Notes: generated from the letters alone by a model not told the origin. Shown: positions 14,065 through 23,249, numbered from the stretch's first letter. The stretch: DNA of 36,506 nucleotides from Gomphosphaeria aponina SAG 52.96 = DSM 107014 (GCA_016903655.1 JADQBC010000023.1:1-36506), one strand, 5' to 3'. Program-made: numbers and translations.

Positions 14065-16626
14065 ATGATTAATGAGAGGATGGGAAATGATCTTAAGGTT
14101 AACTCAAAAACGTCAAAGTTTATGAAAAAAAAGTCGCTTATTCGTCATACATTGACTATCGAAACTGGAAACAAAAGCAAAAAAATTTTGCTGGAAGAAC
14201 AAGTTTATTCCCTGGGTCGTCATTCGAGCAATGCTATAATTTTATCTGATAGTAAAGTATCTCGTAATCATGGAACTTTGTTACAGGTAAAATATAAAGA
14301 TCAAGATGAAGTTTTTTGGATAATTGATGGAGATTTAAAAGGTAATAGAAGTACTAATGGTTTGTTTGTTAATGGAAAACGTTGTTTATCCCATGAGCTA
14401 AAATCAGGGGATGTAATTTTATTTGGTAGTGGGGCAGTTCGGGGAAAATATGAAATGGTTTATCATGCTTCATCCACTTTAATTAAGTATATCAACCCCA
14501 ACCAAAAATTAACAGCTGAGAGGAGAAAAAAATCTCCTTTAGGAAATGAGGAAGACAAGTCAACAGTTGTTGCTAATGAAGAATTGGATGAATTAACAGA
14601 AGAATTTTTTTATCGCTTAAAATATACTCAGGATTTATTACCCCATCCCATAATAGAAATAAATTTAGCGGGAGAGATAACTTATATAAATTCAATTGCT
14701 TTAAATAAGTTTCCCGAAATAGAAACTGAGAAGCAAAAGCATCCTATACTGAATGATTTATTAAGAGAATTTAAGGAGGAGAAAATATTTTGTAGGGAAG
14801 TAAAAATAGGGCAAGAAGTATTTACCCAATATGTTCATTATCTGTCAAAAAGTAAGTCAATTAGAACTTATATTTTTGATTTTCAGAAGCGGAAACAAAT
14901 AGAAGTAGAGTTAAAAGAGAGAGAAGAGCGCTATCGGACAGTAGTAAGTCAAATATCAGAAGGAATTTTTTTGGTAGAGGCAAAAACCTACAAAATTATC
15001 GAAGCTAATAAAGCTTATTGCAATTTACTGGGTTATAAGTTAGAGGAAATTTTAGAGCTAACACTGAAAGATGTGGTAGCGATTGATCCTGAAGTATTTG
15101 AGAGTATGATTGAACGGATTGTGAGCAAAAATCTAGATTGTTTGGTAGAATCAATTTATCGGAAAAAAAATGGTTCTTTGGTAAATGTTGAAGTGAGTAT
15201 TAGTCTGATTGATTATCAGAAAAAAAAGGTTCTCTGTTTGGCGGTGCGAGACATTACAGAAAGAAAGAGAGGGGAGGAAATGTTGCGGTATCAAGCAACT
15301 CACGACCAACTAACTGGACTAGCTAACCGCAAGTTATTTAATGAGGAGTTAAACTTAGCTATCGCTAATGCGCAAAAGAACCAAAAACAAGTAGCTGTGC
15401 TATTTTTAGACTTAGATCGTTTCAAGACCATTAATGATACTTTGGGTCATGTAACAGGCGATCGCCTGTTACAAAGTTTTGCCGAAAGATTGAGTTCCTG
15501 TTTACGATTAGGGGATCTTCTCGCCCGATGGGGTGGAGATGAATTTACCCTACTTCTCCCCCAATTAAATCAGGCTGAAACTGCTGCTCAAATGAGCCAA
15601 AAAATTTTAGCTACTCTGAAAAAGCCTTTTGAGATCTACCATTATAAACTACATTTAAAAACTAGCATTGGTATTGCAATTTATCCCAGGGATGGTGCCG
15701 ATGGGGAAACTCTGTTAAAAGTTGCTGATGTTGCCTTGTATCGCACTAAACAATATGGGGGTGATTATTATCACTTTTACAATGCAAATATGACCTCGAA
15801 AACTGAAGCACTTTTAAGATTAGAAAATTATCTTCACTATGCTTTAGAACAAGAACAATTGTGTTTAGTCTATCAGCCGCAAATTAATATTAAGACTGGA
15901 GAAATTACAGGGATGGAAGCACTTTTGCGCTGGGAACATCCGCAAGAAGGTGCAATTTGCCCCACAAAGTTTATCCCCTTAGCTGAGGAAACAGGGCTAA
16001 TTATTCCCATCGGTGAATGGGTGCTAAAAACCGCCTGTAAGCAAAATAAAGCATGGCAGAATGCAGGACTACCCCCATTCAGAATTGCTGTTAACCTCTC
16101 CCCTCGCCAGTTTCAACAACAAAATCTGTTATCAATGGTAGTGCAAGCTTTAGAGCAAAGCGAACTTGCTCCCCATTTCTTGGAGTTGGAAATTACGGAA
16201 ACAACCCTAATAGAAAATAAGGAATTAGCCCGTAAAACTATCGACGAATTACAACAAATGGGCATTGAGCTGGCGATGGATGATTTTGGCACTGGTTATT
16301 CTTCTTTGGGTTATTTGAAACAATTTCCTTTCCACAAGCTGAAAATTGATCGGGATTTTGTACGCTACCTCAAAGATGACCCCAGGGATACAGCAATTAT
16401 CGTGGCGGCGATCGCCCTAGGGCGTGGTTTTAATCTCAAGGTGGTTGCTGAAGGCGTGGAAACTTTTGAGCAACTTCAATTATTGCGTCGTCTCCAATGC
16501 GAATATATACAAGGCTATTTATTTAGTGAACCTTTAAAATCACAAGAGGCTACTTATTTTCTGCAACATCAAAATGAAATCCTCTCCAAGTTTTTCAGCA
16601 ATAGTCTTCAGGTGGTTACTTCTTAA
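14065..16626 (+). CDS. FHA-PAS-PAS-GGDEF-EAL protein (c-di-GMP synthesis/breakdown), intact motifs
   Basis: The protein has about 853 residues and no membrane segment. An FHA domain (residues ~38-115: G51-R52, S66-R-N-H69, N98-G99, N103-G104) should bind phosphothreonine. Two PAS domains follow (LLPHPIIEINLAGEITYIN and ERYRTVVSQISEGIFLV...VRDITERKR). The diguanylate cyclase domain has DLDRFKTINDTLGH, the RxxD inhibition site (RLGD) and GGDEF at 490-494. The phosphodiesterase domain has EAL at 618-620, NLSPRQF, EITETTLIE, DDFGTGYSSLGYL at 739, KIDRDF and AEGVE, so it looks active. ATG 14065 follows AAGAGG by five bases; the paralog aligns better with ATG 14122, so a shorter start is possible. 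The next gene is a paralog in tandem. Confidence 0.93.
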   Translation: MINERMGNDLKVNSKTSKFMKKKSLIRHTLTIETGNKSKKILLEEQVYSLGRHSSNAIILSDSKVSRNHGTLLQVKYKDQDEVFWIIDGDLKGNRSTNGLFVNGKRCLSHELKSGDVILFGSGAVRGKYEMVYHASSTLIKYINPNQKLTAERRKKSPLGNEEDKSTVVANEELDELTEEFFYRLKYTQDLLPHPIIEINLAGEITYINSIALNKFPEIETEKQKHPILNDLLREFKEEKIFCREVKIGQEVFTQYVHYLSKSKSIRTYIFDFQKRKQIEVELKEREERYRTVVSQISEGIFLVEAKTYKIIEANKAYCNLLGYKLEEILELTLKDVVAIDPEVFESMIERIVSKNLDCLVESIYRKKNGSLVNVEVSISLIDYQKKKVLCLAVRDITERKRGEEMLRYQATHDQLTGLANRKLFNEELNLAIANAQKNQKQVAVLFLDLDRFKTINDTLGHVTGDRLLQSFAERLSSCLRLGDLLARWGGDEFTLLLPQLNQAETAAQMSQKILATLKKPFEIYHYKLHLKTSIGIAIYPRDGADGETLLKVADVALYRTKQYGGDYYHFYNANMTSKTEALLRLENYLHYALEQEQLCLVYQPQINIKTGEITGMEALLRWEHPQEGAICPTKFIPLAEETGLIIPIGEWVLKTACKQNKAWQNAGLPPFRIAVNLSPRQFQQQNLLSMVVQALEQSELAPHFLELEITETTLIENKELARKTIDELQQMGIELAMDDFGTGYSSLGYLKQFPFHKLKIDRDFVRYLKDDPRDTAIIVAAIALGRGFNLKVVAEGVETFEQLQLLRRLQCEYIQGYLFSEPLKSQEATYFLQHQNEILSKFFSNSLQVVTS

Positions 16627-16708
16627 CCCCATTTACCCTTTTTTATGATATATTTACCACTTAAGAACTCACAACTGATGAACCATTAACTATTAACTAT
16701 TAAGATTT

Positions 16709-19213
16709 ATGAAAAATTCCCCACAAGTTAGACATATATTAATGCTCGAATCACCAACATTTAGAAAAACATTAATCCTGGAAGACAACACATATACAAT
16801 CGGAAGAGTTGCATCTAATTCTATCCCCATATCCTCGAAAACAATATCTCGGAATCATGCAACTTTATTAAAAGTAATCTATCCGCAGAAAAAAAATCAG
16901 GATTTTTTTTGGATAGTTGATGGAGATTTAAAAGGAAATAGGAGTACTAATGGTTTATTTGTCAATGGAAAGCGCTGTTTTTGTCATCAACTAAAATCAG
17001 GGGATATTATCTCTTTGGGTGGTAAAGAAGTAAGGGCAAAATATGAAACACTTTATTATCAGGGAGAAAAAAACTCAGAAGCAGAAGATTTATTGCTCGG
17101 GGAAGACGACGAAGAGGTAGAAGCAATAGGAGAAAGTGGGAGTCAAAAAAGTTTAGAAGAAGAGGAATTTAACACAACAATCTTTGCGGTAGATGAAGAT
17201 ATCAATAAAGTAACAGAAGATTTTTTCTTTAGATTAAGGGAACAACCAGGGTTATTACCGAGTCCCATAATTGAAATTAATGAATTAGGAGAAATAACTT
17301 ATTTAAACTCAGCAGCAAGTCAGAAATTTAAGAATTTAGAAGCAGTAAAATTAGAGCATCCCCTGCTGGAAGGGTTGCTGACAGAAGTGAAAAAGTTTGA
17401 AGGCAAACTGTTTGTAAGGGAAGTAAAAGTAGGGCAGGAATTGTTTACTCAATATGCTCATTATATCTCAGAAAATCAACTGATTAGAAGTTATATTTTT
17501 GATTTTACCCAGCGCAAACAAATAGAAACAGAACTGAGGGAAACTGAAGCGCGATATCGGGCTGTAGTTACGCAAATATCAGAAGGAATTGTACTGGTAG
17601 ATCCCAGAGAGAAAAAGATTTTAGATGGGAATGCGGCATATTGCAATTTATTGGGTTATACTGAAGCAGAAATTCAGGAACTAACTTTAGAGCAGGTAGT
17701 GGCGATCGAAAAGGAAATTTTGGCACAAGATATAGAGAGAATATTAACAGAAAAACTGGAGTTCGTAAGAGAATCAGTTTACAGATGTAAAGATGGTTCA
17801 TTGGTAGAGGTGGAAGAGAGTTATAGTTTGATAAGTTATGAAGGCAGAGAAGTTTTATGTTTAACTGTAAAAAATATAACAAATAAAAAGCGATCGCAAG
17901 AATTACTGCGCTACCAAGCGGGTTATGACATCCTCACAGGTTTAGCAAATCGCAAGCTTTTTAATGAACACTTAGCCTCAACTATCGCTTACGCTAGAAA
18001 GAAAAAAAAGCAGCTTGCGGTAATGTTTCTAGACTTAGACCGTTTCCAGAATATCAATAATACTTTGGGTCACGAAGTTGCAGATAAATTGTTACAAACT
18101 TTTGCCAAAAAATTAAGAAGCTGTTTGCGTTTGGGAGATACAGCAGCTCACTGGTCTGGAGATGAATTTACCCTCATTATTCCCCAAATATCTGACACAG
18201 AAACAGTGGCTAATTTAGCTAGCAAAATTATCACTCAAGTCTCCCAACCTGTCAAGTTATCTCATCACCAAATTCATCTCAGTGTTACTATTGGAATTGC
18301 TCTCTATCCCCAGGATGGCGATGATGATACAAACCTGCTCATAGCAGCGGATACAGCTTTATTCAAAGCTAAGGAACAGGGTGGCAATTGCTATGAATTT
18401 TATAATCCTACTATGACGGTGGAAATAGAGGAGTTGTTCGAGTTAGAAAATTATCTCCATCAGGCTGTTACCCAGAAAGAATTTGAGCTGAAATATCAGC
18501 CAAGAGTCAATGTAAATACAGGAAAAATTATATGTTTGGAGGCAATTTTATGTTGGAAAAATGCAGTATTAGGAGAAGTTGATCCAGAAAAATTTCTGCC
18601 TTTAGCAGAGAAAATAGGGTTAATTTTGCCCATCACTGAGTGGATGTTATACCAGGCGTGTAATCAAAATCAATTATGGCAAAAAGCAGGATTGCCATCT
18701 GTAAAAGTAGGAGTTAAAATATTAGCAAGTTTGCTGCAAAAAGAAAATCTGGTATCTATAATAAAGCGAGTTTTAGCTGAAAGTCTGCTTCCTCCCAATT
18801 TTCTAGCATTAGAAATTACACAAAAGAAAATGGTTCAGAATTTAGAAAGTTTTCAAAAGTCTCTGCGGGAGTTACTCACCTTGGGAGTGCCTCTAACTTT
18901 AAATGATTTTGGCACAGGTTATGCAACATTTGCTTATTTGCAACAATTTCCTTTCCAGCAACTCAAAATTGCGCGAGAGTTTGTGGCAGATATTGAAGCA
19001 GATCCTTGCAGTAAAGCCGTTATTGCAGCAGCGATCGCCCTGGGAAATAACCTCAATTTAAAAGTCGTAGCCCAAGGAGTTGACTCACAGCAGCAAATGG
19101 AAATCTTAAAAAATCTTAAATGCGAACAAATGCAGGGTTCTTTCTTTAGTCATCCTCTCACCGTCGAAGAGGTAACTAACTTATTATCAGAGTACAATGG
19201 AGCAATAAACTAA
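16709..19213 (+). CDS. FHA-PAS-PAS-GGDEF-EAL paralog with degenerate output domains
   Basis: This 834-residue tandem paralog of the preceding gene has the same domain order. Its FHA domain is intact (G32-R33, S47-R-N-H50). The GGDEF motif is SGDEF (483-487), INDTLGH has become INNTLGH, but RxxD (RLGD) remains. The EAL domain is badly eroded: EAL is EAI (611-613), NLSPRQF is replaced by VKILASLLQ, EITETTLIE by EITQKKMVQ, DDFGTGY by NDFGTGY (732), KIDRDF by KIAREF and AEGVE by AQGVD. Phosphodiesterase activity is therefore very unlikely; cyclase activity is uncertain. A role as a receptor or as a partner of the intact copy is plausible inference. The ATG at 16709 follows heptamer repeats and has no clear Shine-Dalgarno sequence. 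Confidence 0.92.
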   Translation: MKNSPQVRHILMLESPTFRKTLILEDNTYTIGRVASNSIPISSKTISRNHATLLKVIYPQKKNQDFFWIVDGDLKGNRSTNGLFVNGKRCFCHQLKSGDIISLGGKEVRAKYETLYYQGEKNSEAEDLLLGEDDEEVEAIGESGSQKSLEEEEFNTTIFAVDEDINKVTEDFFFRLREQPGLLPSPIIEINELGEITYLNSAASQKFKNLEAVKLEHPLLEGLLTEVKKFEGKLFVREVKVGQELFTQYAHYISENQLIRSYIFDFTQRKQIETELRETEARYRAVVTQISEGIVLVDPREKKILDGNAAYCNLLGYTEAEIQELTLEQVVAIEKEILAQDIERILTEKLEFVRESVYRCKDGSLVEVEESYSLISYEGREVLCLTVKNITNKKRSQELLRYQAGYDILTGLANRKLFNEHLASTIAYARKKKKQLAVMFLDLDRFQNINNTLGHEVADKLLQTFAKKLRSCLRLGDTAAHWSGDEFTLIIPQISDTETVANLASKIITQVSQPVKLSHHQIHLSVTIGIALYPQDGDDDTNLLIAADTALFKAKEQGGNCYEFYNPTMTVEIEELFELENYLHQAVTQKEFELKYQPRVNVNTGKIICLEAILCWKNAVLGEVDPEKFLPLAEKIGLILPITEWMLYQACNQNQLWQKAGLPSVKVGVKILASLLQKENLVSIIKRVLAESLLPPNFLALEITQKKMVQNLESFQKSLRELLTLGVPLTLNDFGTGYATFAYLQQFPFQQLKIAREFVADIEADPCSKAVIAAAIALGNNLNLKVVAQGVDSQQQMEILKNLKCEQMQGSFFSHPLTVEEVTNLLSEYNGAIN

Positions 19214-19241
19214 TGGTTGATGGTTGATGGTTGATGGTTAA
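19211..19241. repeat. Short heptamer array
   Basis: About four TTGATGG units begin at the stop codon of the second FHA/GGDEF gene and end before the DCC-family gene. Confidence 0.9.
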
Positions 19242-19272
19242 CTTCAGAACAATGTGGAGAATTGATAATTGA

Positions 19273-19689
19273 ATGAAAAAGAATTATTACGTTATTTACG
19301 ACGGCAACTGTAACTTGTGCGTTACCTTTACCCAACTATTAGAAAGCTTTGACAAAGGACAGCTTTTTAATTATATTCCCATGCAGGATACAGCAACTTT
19401 AAAACAATTTAGTATTAGTGAAGCCGATTGTGCCTTAGGCATGATTTTAATAGATGCTACCAACCCAGAAAAACGGTGGCAAGGGAGTGAAGCAGCAGCA
19501 GAAATTACCCGTTTGTTACCAATGGGAAATATATTTATTGCCGCTTATCGTTCCCTACCAGGGATAAAATGGATAGGCGATCGCACTTACACTCAAATCC
19601 GAGATCACCGTTATCAATGGTTTGGTAAGCGCGATGCAACCTATTACTCAACTTTCTGCCAGAGTTGTAATCATACCCCCCCTAATTAA
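19273..19689 (+). CDS. DCC family (DUF393) thiol-disulfide oxidoreductase-like protein
   Basis: The 138-residue protein starts YYVIYDGNCNLC, the DGxCxxC signature that names the DCC family, at residues 10-16. The later GSEAAAEI and the LPGIKWIGDRTYTQIRDHRYQWFG tail are also typical of the family, whose members are predicted thioredoxin-fold redox proteins with largely unknown partners. There is no signal peptide. Its 3' end overlaps the convergent hypothetical gene by eight bases. Confidence 0.9.
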   Translation: MKKNYYVIYDGNCNLCVTFTQLLESFDKGQLFNYIPMQDTATLKQFSISEADCALGMILIDATNPEKRWQGSEAAAEITRLLPMGNIFIAAYRSLPGIKWIGDRTYTQIRDHRYQWFGKRDATYYSTFCQSCNHTPPN

Positions 19690-20098
19690 ACAACTGGAAA
19701 ATCTGACGACAAAAACTCCTCAGCTTTTCCTCAGCATCAGCAGCAACCTGATACTTACCCACACACTGCCAGTTTTCCACAGTGGAAAGTCGCCAAGCCT
19801 CCCCTTGATGATTAAATCCTGTGGTTTCCACCCCAATTAAACGCTGTTGACAGTCTTCTGGGTCTAAGTGAAACCGAATTTGTACCAAAATACTGCGACA
19901 ATGGATCCGTCTGCTCCACCCAGGAAAGTGAAAACCAATATCAATGGAGTTTGGATCAACTAAATCAAGAGTTTCCCGATCATTGCTCCAGGGTTTGAGA
20001 TCTGCCTTAGCATCAGGAAACTCTGACTTAAACAAATTAACAATGGCAGCAATTTTGCTAGCAAGTTGCAGACCTGTTGCTTGTTCGGATGCGTTCAT
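19682..20098 (-). CDS. Conserved hypothetical protein
   Basis: This is a 138-residue soluble protein without a signal or membrane segment, mixed alpha/beta in look, with a Trp/Cys-containing middle (GFHFPGWSRRIHCRSILVQI) and ending RSFCRQIFQLFN. I recognise no named domain. Codon use and composition match the neighbours, the frame has no competing reading, and the ATG at 20098 is in a good position. It converges on the DCC gene with an eight-base overlap. Confidence 0.7.
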   Translation of the reverse strand: MNASEQATGLQLASKIAAIVNLFKSEFPDAKADLKPWSNDRETLDLVDPNSIDIGFHFPGWSRRIHCRSILVQIRFHLDPEDCQQRLIGVETTGFNHQGEAWRLSTVENWQCVGKYQVAADAEEKLRSFCRQIFQLFN

Positions 20099-20144
20099 AA
20101 TCTAGCTCCTCATCAAAAACCGATTTAATTTTGTTTTCTACTTT

Positions 20145-20186
20145 ATAAAGTTAAAATTTAAATTTTTGCCTGATTTTTTTGAATTA
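20145..20186. repeat. 42-base duplicated segment, copy 1
   Basis: Identical to 20435-20476. The right part overlaps the start of the 33-base repeat at 20175-20207. Confidence 0.85.
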
Positions 20187-20207
20187 TTTTAAATTTGGGC
20201 TCAGGGT
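20175..20207. repeat. 33-base dispersed repeat, copy 2
   Basis: Exact match of 12481-12513. It is fused at its left end to the 42-base duplicated segment. Confidence 0.85.
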
Positions 20208-20319
20208 AAAGTTTTAACTTGGTAAGATGACTACCTCACCCATAATCCAATTATAGTTTTCATTCAATCATTCCCATCACAGTCTAAGACAAATTCACCC
20301 AAAGTGCGGTATTCTTTGA

Positions 20320-20451
20320 CAAGATTTAAGATTTCCCGTATCAAAAGTGACAATAACAGAAGAATTAATTGAAGTTGGAGCACTCAAATGGTTTTATCGT
20401 CAAGTAGCACCAAAGACTGCAAAGGCTCAACCCCATAAAGTTAAAATTTAA
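20320..20451 (+). pseudogene. Orphan reading-frame remnant (about 43 codons)
   Basis: A short open stretch after the TGA at 20317 reads QDLRFPVSKVTITEELIEVG and then ALKWFYRQVAPKTAKAQP before a stop at 20449. It has protein-like composition but no convincing start and no recognised family. Its last codons (HKVKI) come from the 42-base repeat that begins at 20435, so the original 3' end seems to have been replaced. I read it as the decayed tail or middle of a lost gene. Confidence 0.35.
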
Positions 20452-20476
20452 ATTTTTGCCTGATTTTTTTGAATTA
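20435..20476. repeat. 42-base duplicated segment, copy 2
   Basis: Identical to 20145-20186. The bases that follow (ATTAGACATGAGTGCGAAAC, 20473 onward) recur at 36251-36270. Confidence 0.85.
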
Positions 20477-20784
20477 GACATGAGTGCGAAACTAAAACCA
20501 AAATCAATTTTTATATTTATTTCATGTAAAACTCTCCCTACTCCCTACTAAAGATATGCCTGCCAGAATGTCTATTTCCTGCTCACCCATAATTTAATCA
20601 TAGTCTTCATGCAATCATTCCCAGGATCGCAAGCCATTCAGCAGAAGTGCTCGAGCGGGGCGCGCCCTAGTAGCAACCATCAAAAACCTCCAACTCGCCT
20701 CTTCTATGGGAAAATTAGAGTCTAGTGTGGCTAAATTTACGTGGGAAAATCATGAATAAGTTTTTCAAGGAAAAAAATAACAAT

Positions 20785-21240
20785 ATGTTACGTTTTCGTT
20801 CTCTTCTGCCTTTAATTTTGGCACTCGTAGCCACTTTCTTAGTTAGTTGCGGTGGCCCTAGCGCCAAAATACCTACCACCTACTCCCCCGAAAAAATCCA
20901 AGCTATTCAGGCCTTTGCAGCTCCAGTTGAGGCAGCGCGGGAGCGGATGTCTGAACTTCAAAGTTATATTCAAGCAGAAAATTGGGTAGAAACTGGGAGT
21001 TTAATTCACGGCCCCCTAGGATCTTTGCGCCGTGATATTCGCTATTTAGCTGAAGAATTGTTACCAAAAGACCAAAAGCAAGCTAAAACTTTAGCTCAGG
21101 AATTATTCCAAGACCTCGAACAAATTGATACTGCTGCTAAAGCACGCAATTACGGGGAAGCGGTTAGTCGCTACCGTAATGCAATCAATGATTTTGATGC
21201 TTTCTTGGATTTGATTCCTAAATCAGGAGAAACTACTTAA
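20785..21240 (+). CDS. psbQ: Photosystem II lumenal lipoprotein CyanoQ (PsbQ homolog)
   Basis: CyanoQ is a lumen-side lipoprotein that stabilises the oxygen-evolving side of photosystem II. The 151-residue product begins MLRFRSLLPLILALVATFLV with a lipobox VSC (Cys22). It contains the family stretches IPTTYSPEKI, NWVETGSLIHGPLGSLRRD, LLPKDQKQAKTLAQELF and DFDAFLDLIP, and should fold as a four-helix bundle. The frame is open upstream to 20725 with another ATG at 20752, but the start at 20785 matches known CyanoQ N-termini in length and sequence and has AAGGA upstream. Confidence 0.93.
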   Translation: MLRFRSLLPLILALVATFLVSCGGPSAKIPTTYSPEKIQAIQAFAAPVEAARERMSELQSYIQAENWVETGSLIHGPLGSLRRDIRYLAEELLPKDQKQAKTLAQELFQDLEQIDTAAKARNYGEAVSRYRNAINDFDAFLDLIPKSGETT

Positions 21241-21331
21241 ATTACTGGTCATTAGTCTTTAGTTCCCAATCATTTATATTATTTCAACACAAACCTATTA
21301 GAACCAATGACTAATGACTAATAACTTATGG

Positions 21332-21352
21332 GGGGTTTGTTTTCCAAACCCC
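21332..21352. terminator. Bidirectional hairpin between psbQ and dctP
   Basis: GGGGTTTG (21332-21339), a five-base loop and CAAACCCC (21345-21352) form a perfect eight-pair stem between two convergent genes. Position and symmetry suggest a shared terminator; the T tracts are weak. Confidence 0.5.
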
Positions 21353-21372
21353 TATTTACTACAACACCCCAA

Positions 21373-22506
21373 CTAAACTTGTAACTTGCCATAGGAATAA
21401 CGAGTAAAACTTCCCTCATTAAGATTATTCCAGGCATAAATTCTCTCTCTAAACTGTTTCCAGGGTTCATAAACCGCTTTAAAATCCCCATCTTTAGCAG
21501 CAAATTCATCATAAAGAGCAAAAGAAGCCTTTTCTGCAGCTTCCAGAATTTCCTGACTATAGGGGCGAACTTGAGTTCCTGTTGCTAAAAGTCTTGCTAA
21601 CGCCTCATTATTGCGGGCATCATAACGGGCTAACATGATGGTATTGGATTCATGGGCCGCCGTTTGTAAAGCTGCTTGGTACGAGGGGGGTAACTTTTTC
21701 CATTCATCTAGATTTACTTGTACTTCTAAAGTAGCTCCAGGTTCCCACCAACCAGGATAATAATAAAACTGAGCTACTTTATTTAACCCTAACTTTTCAT
21801 CATCATAAGGCCCCACCCATTCCGCCGCATCAATGGCCCCTGTTTGTAAAGCTTGAAAAATTTCTCCCCCTGCTAAGGTTTGTACAGTTACTCCCAGTTT
21901 CGCCATAACTTGACCGCCCAAACCAGGGATACGCATTTTTAAGCCCTTAAGATCATTAAGCGTCTTAACTTCCTGGCGAAACCATCCCCCCATCTGAGTA
22001 CCTGTATTACCTGCGGGAAATTGAATCACATTAAAATTCTTGGCGTAAATCTCTTGTAGTTGGGCTAAACCCCCACCCTCATAAAACCAAGCGCTTTGTT
22101 GTTGGGCAGTTAGTCCGAAGGGAAGACTTGTACCAAAAGCCAAAGCAGGACTTTTACCAATATAGTAATAAGCAGCAGTATGACCAGCTTGTACAGCTCC
22201 CTGGGAAACCACATTCAGCACTTCTAAACCAGGAGCAATTTCTCCTGCTGCTCTCGGTTCAATGATAAATTTACCATTGGTGAGAGCTTTAACCCGCTCT
22301 GCTAAAACTTGCGCTCCCCCAAAGATTATTTCTAATGATACTGGCCAACTGGTAGCCATTTGCCAGTTAATTGTAGGGAGGTTATTGGTATCTGTTGGAT
22401 TACTTGAAGCTTGTTTTTGCTCCCCTTGACATCCCCCTACCACTGCCACTCCTGTTGCAGCTATAGCTCCTTGAGATAAGTTTTTAATAATATATCTACG
22501 TTTCAT
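21373..22506 (-). CDS. dctP: TRAP transporter substrate-binding protein (DctP/TakP type)
   Basis: This is the 377-residue extracytoplasmic receptor of a tripartite Na+-coupled transporter. The N-terminus MKRRYIIKN has a twin-arginine motif and is followed by a lipobox (VGGC, Cys near residue 26), so it is probably a Tat-exported lipoprotein. The body matches the TakP branch, whose studied members bind 2-oxo acids or related carboxylates: [89 protein letters not shown] and [10 protein letters not shown]. It is divergent from dctQM, with a well-spaced NtcA promoter in the gap. The related Synechocystis Gtr TRAP system is a glutamate transporter, so substrate remains open. Confidence 0.93.
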   Translation of the reverse strand: MKRRYIIKNLSQGAIAATGVAVVGGCQGEQKQASSNPTDTNNLPTINWQMATSWPVSLEIIFGGAQVLAERVKALTNGKFIIEPRAAGEIAPGLEVLNVVSQGAVQAGHTAAYYYIGKSPALAFGTSLPFGLTAQQQSAWFYEGGGLAQLQEIYAKNFNVIQFPAGNTGTQMGGWFRQEVKTLNDLKGLKMRIPGLGGQVMAKLGVTVQTLAGGEIFQALQTGAIDAAEWVGPYDDEKLGLNKVAQFYYYPGWWEPGATLEVQVNLDEWKKLPPSYQAALQTAAHESNTIMLARYDARNNEALARLLATGTQVRPYSQEILEAAEKASFALYDEFAAKDGDFKAVYEPWKQFRERIYAWNNLNEGSFTRYSYGKLQV

Positions 22507-22553
22507 ATACCTTTGTTAACAAAAAGATTGATAAGATAAGTTAAGATTTACTC

Positions 22554-22595
22554 ACAATAACACGGATAGGGAATAATTCGGGTAAAATGAGGTAC
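22554..22595 (-). promoter_or_regulatory. Predicted NtcA-activated promoter of dctP
   Basis: GTA-AAATGAGG-TAC (22582-22595) is an exact GTAN8TAC box. Reading toward dctP on the minus strand there are exactly 22 bases and then TATTGT (22559-22554), which fits TAN3T. This is the canonical layout of NtcA-activated promoters (box near -41.5). Transcription would start near 22547, about 40 bases before the dctP ATG. NtcA is the global nitrogen regulator of cyanobacteria. Confidence 0.65.
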
Positions 22596-22617
22596 TTGAT
22601 TCATTTTTTTCTTATTT

Positions 22618-23241
22618 ATGCGTAGCTCAAGAACTTATCCCTTAATCAGAAAATTGTTAAAAGTTTCTCAGTTCATTGACAAATTTACAGATAAATTAGG
22701 GTGGCTTGCCAACTGGCTAGTCTTACTAACCATCGGGGTAGGATTTTTCAATGTGGTAGCTCGTTATTTGGGGCGATTTATCGGTGTACAATTGTCCTCT
22801 AATGCCTTAATTGACTTGCAATGGTATTTATTTTCCCTGACTTTTTTATGTGGCTTTGCCTATATTTTACGTCATGGGGAAAATGTACGGGTAGATTTTT
22901 TATATTCCCAATGGGGGGAAAAAAGACGGGCTTTAATTGATTTTCTGGGTACGGTTTTATTTTTAATTCCCTTTTGCATTTTAGGGATTTGGGTAACTTT
23001 TAATCCTATTTTACAATCCTGGGGGCGTTTACCTGATGGTAGTTGGGGCAGTTGGGAACTCTCCCCTGATGCGGATGGTTTACCCCGCGCTCCCATTAAA
23101 ACTATGCTGCCCCTCGGCTTGTTATTATTATTATTACAGAGTATTTCCCAAACCATTAAATATTTAGCAGTGGTCTTAGGTTATGAACAAGTAGCGGAAC
23201 AAATTCGCTTAGAAACTTCAGAACATATTAATTTTGAATAG
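22618..23241 (+). CDS. dctQ: TRAP transporter small membrane subunit (DctQ)
   Basis: The 207-residue protein has four predicted membrane segments, near residues 37-57, 72-88 ([19 protein letters not shown]), 108-130 and 160-180. The conserved DctQ stretch around [28 protein letters not shown] is clear, and the insert [18 protein letters not shown] before the last segment is the usual one of this branch. It pairs with DctM, whose gene starts eight bases after its stop. Confidence 0.92.
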   Translation: MRSSRTYPLIRKLLKVSQFIDKFTDKLGWLANWLVLLTIGVGFFNVVARYLGRFIGVQLSSNALIDLQWYLFSLTFLCGFAYILRHGENVRVDFLYSQWGEKRRALIDFLGTVLFLIPFCILGIWVTFNPILQSWGRLPDGSWGSWELSPDADGLPRAPIKTMLPLGLLLLLLQSISQTIKYLAVVLGYEQVAEQIRLETSEHINFE

Positions 23242-23249
23242 AGGAAATT

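Larger units (their letters stand above)
20099..20784. other. Spacer of rearranged debris upstream of the CyanoQ gene
   Basis: Besides the repeats and the remnant listed separately, 20235-20277 and 20582-20623 are imperfect copies of one sequence (CTCACCCATAAT...CAATCATTCCCA). A palindromic GGGCGCGCCC lies near 20660. The promoter of the CyanoQ gene must be in the last 100 bases, but I could not single out its boxes. Confidence 0.6.

Noticed and set aside
16709..19213. Second GGDEF/EAL gene as a pseudogene
   Set aside because: The frame is intact over 834 codons with preserved FHA and PAS domains; only catalytic motifs are changed, which fits a new function better than decay.
22582..22617. 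NtcA activation of dctQM from the same box
   Set aside because: A -10 box 22 bases downstream would fall on the dctQ start codon; only the dctP orientation fits.
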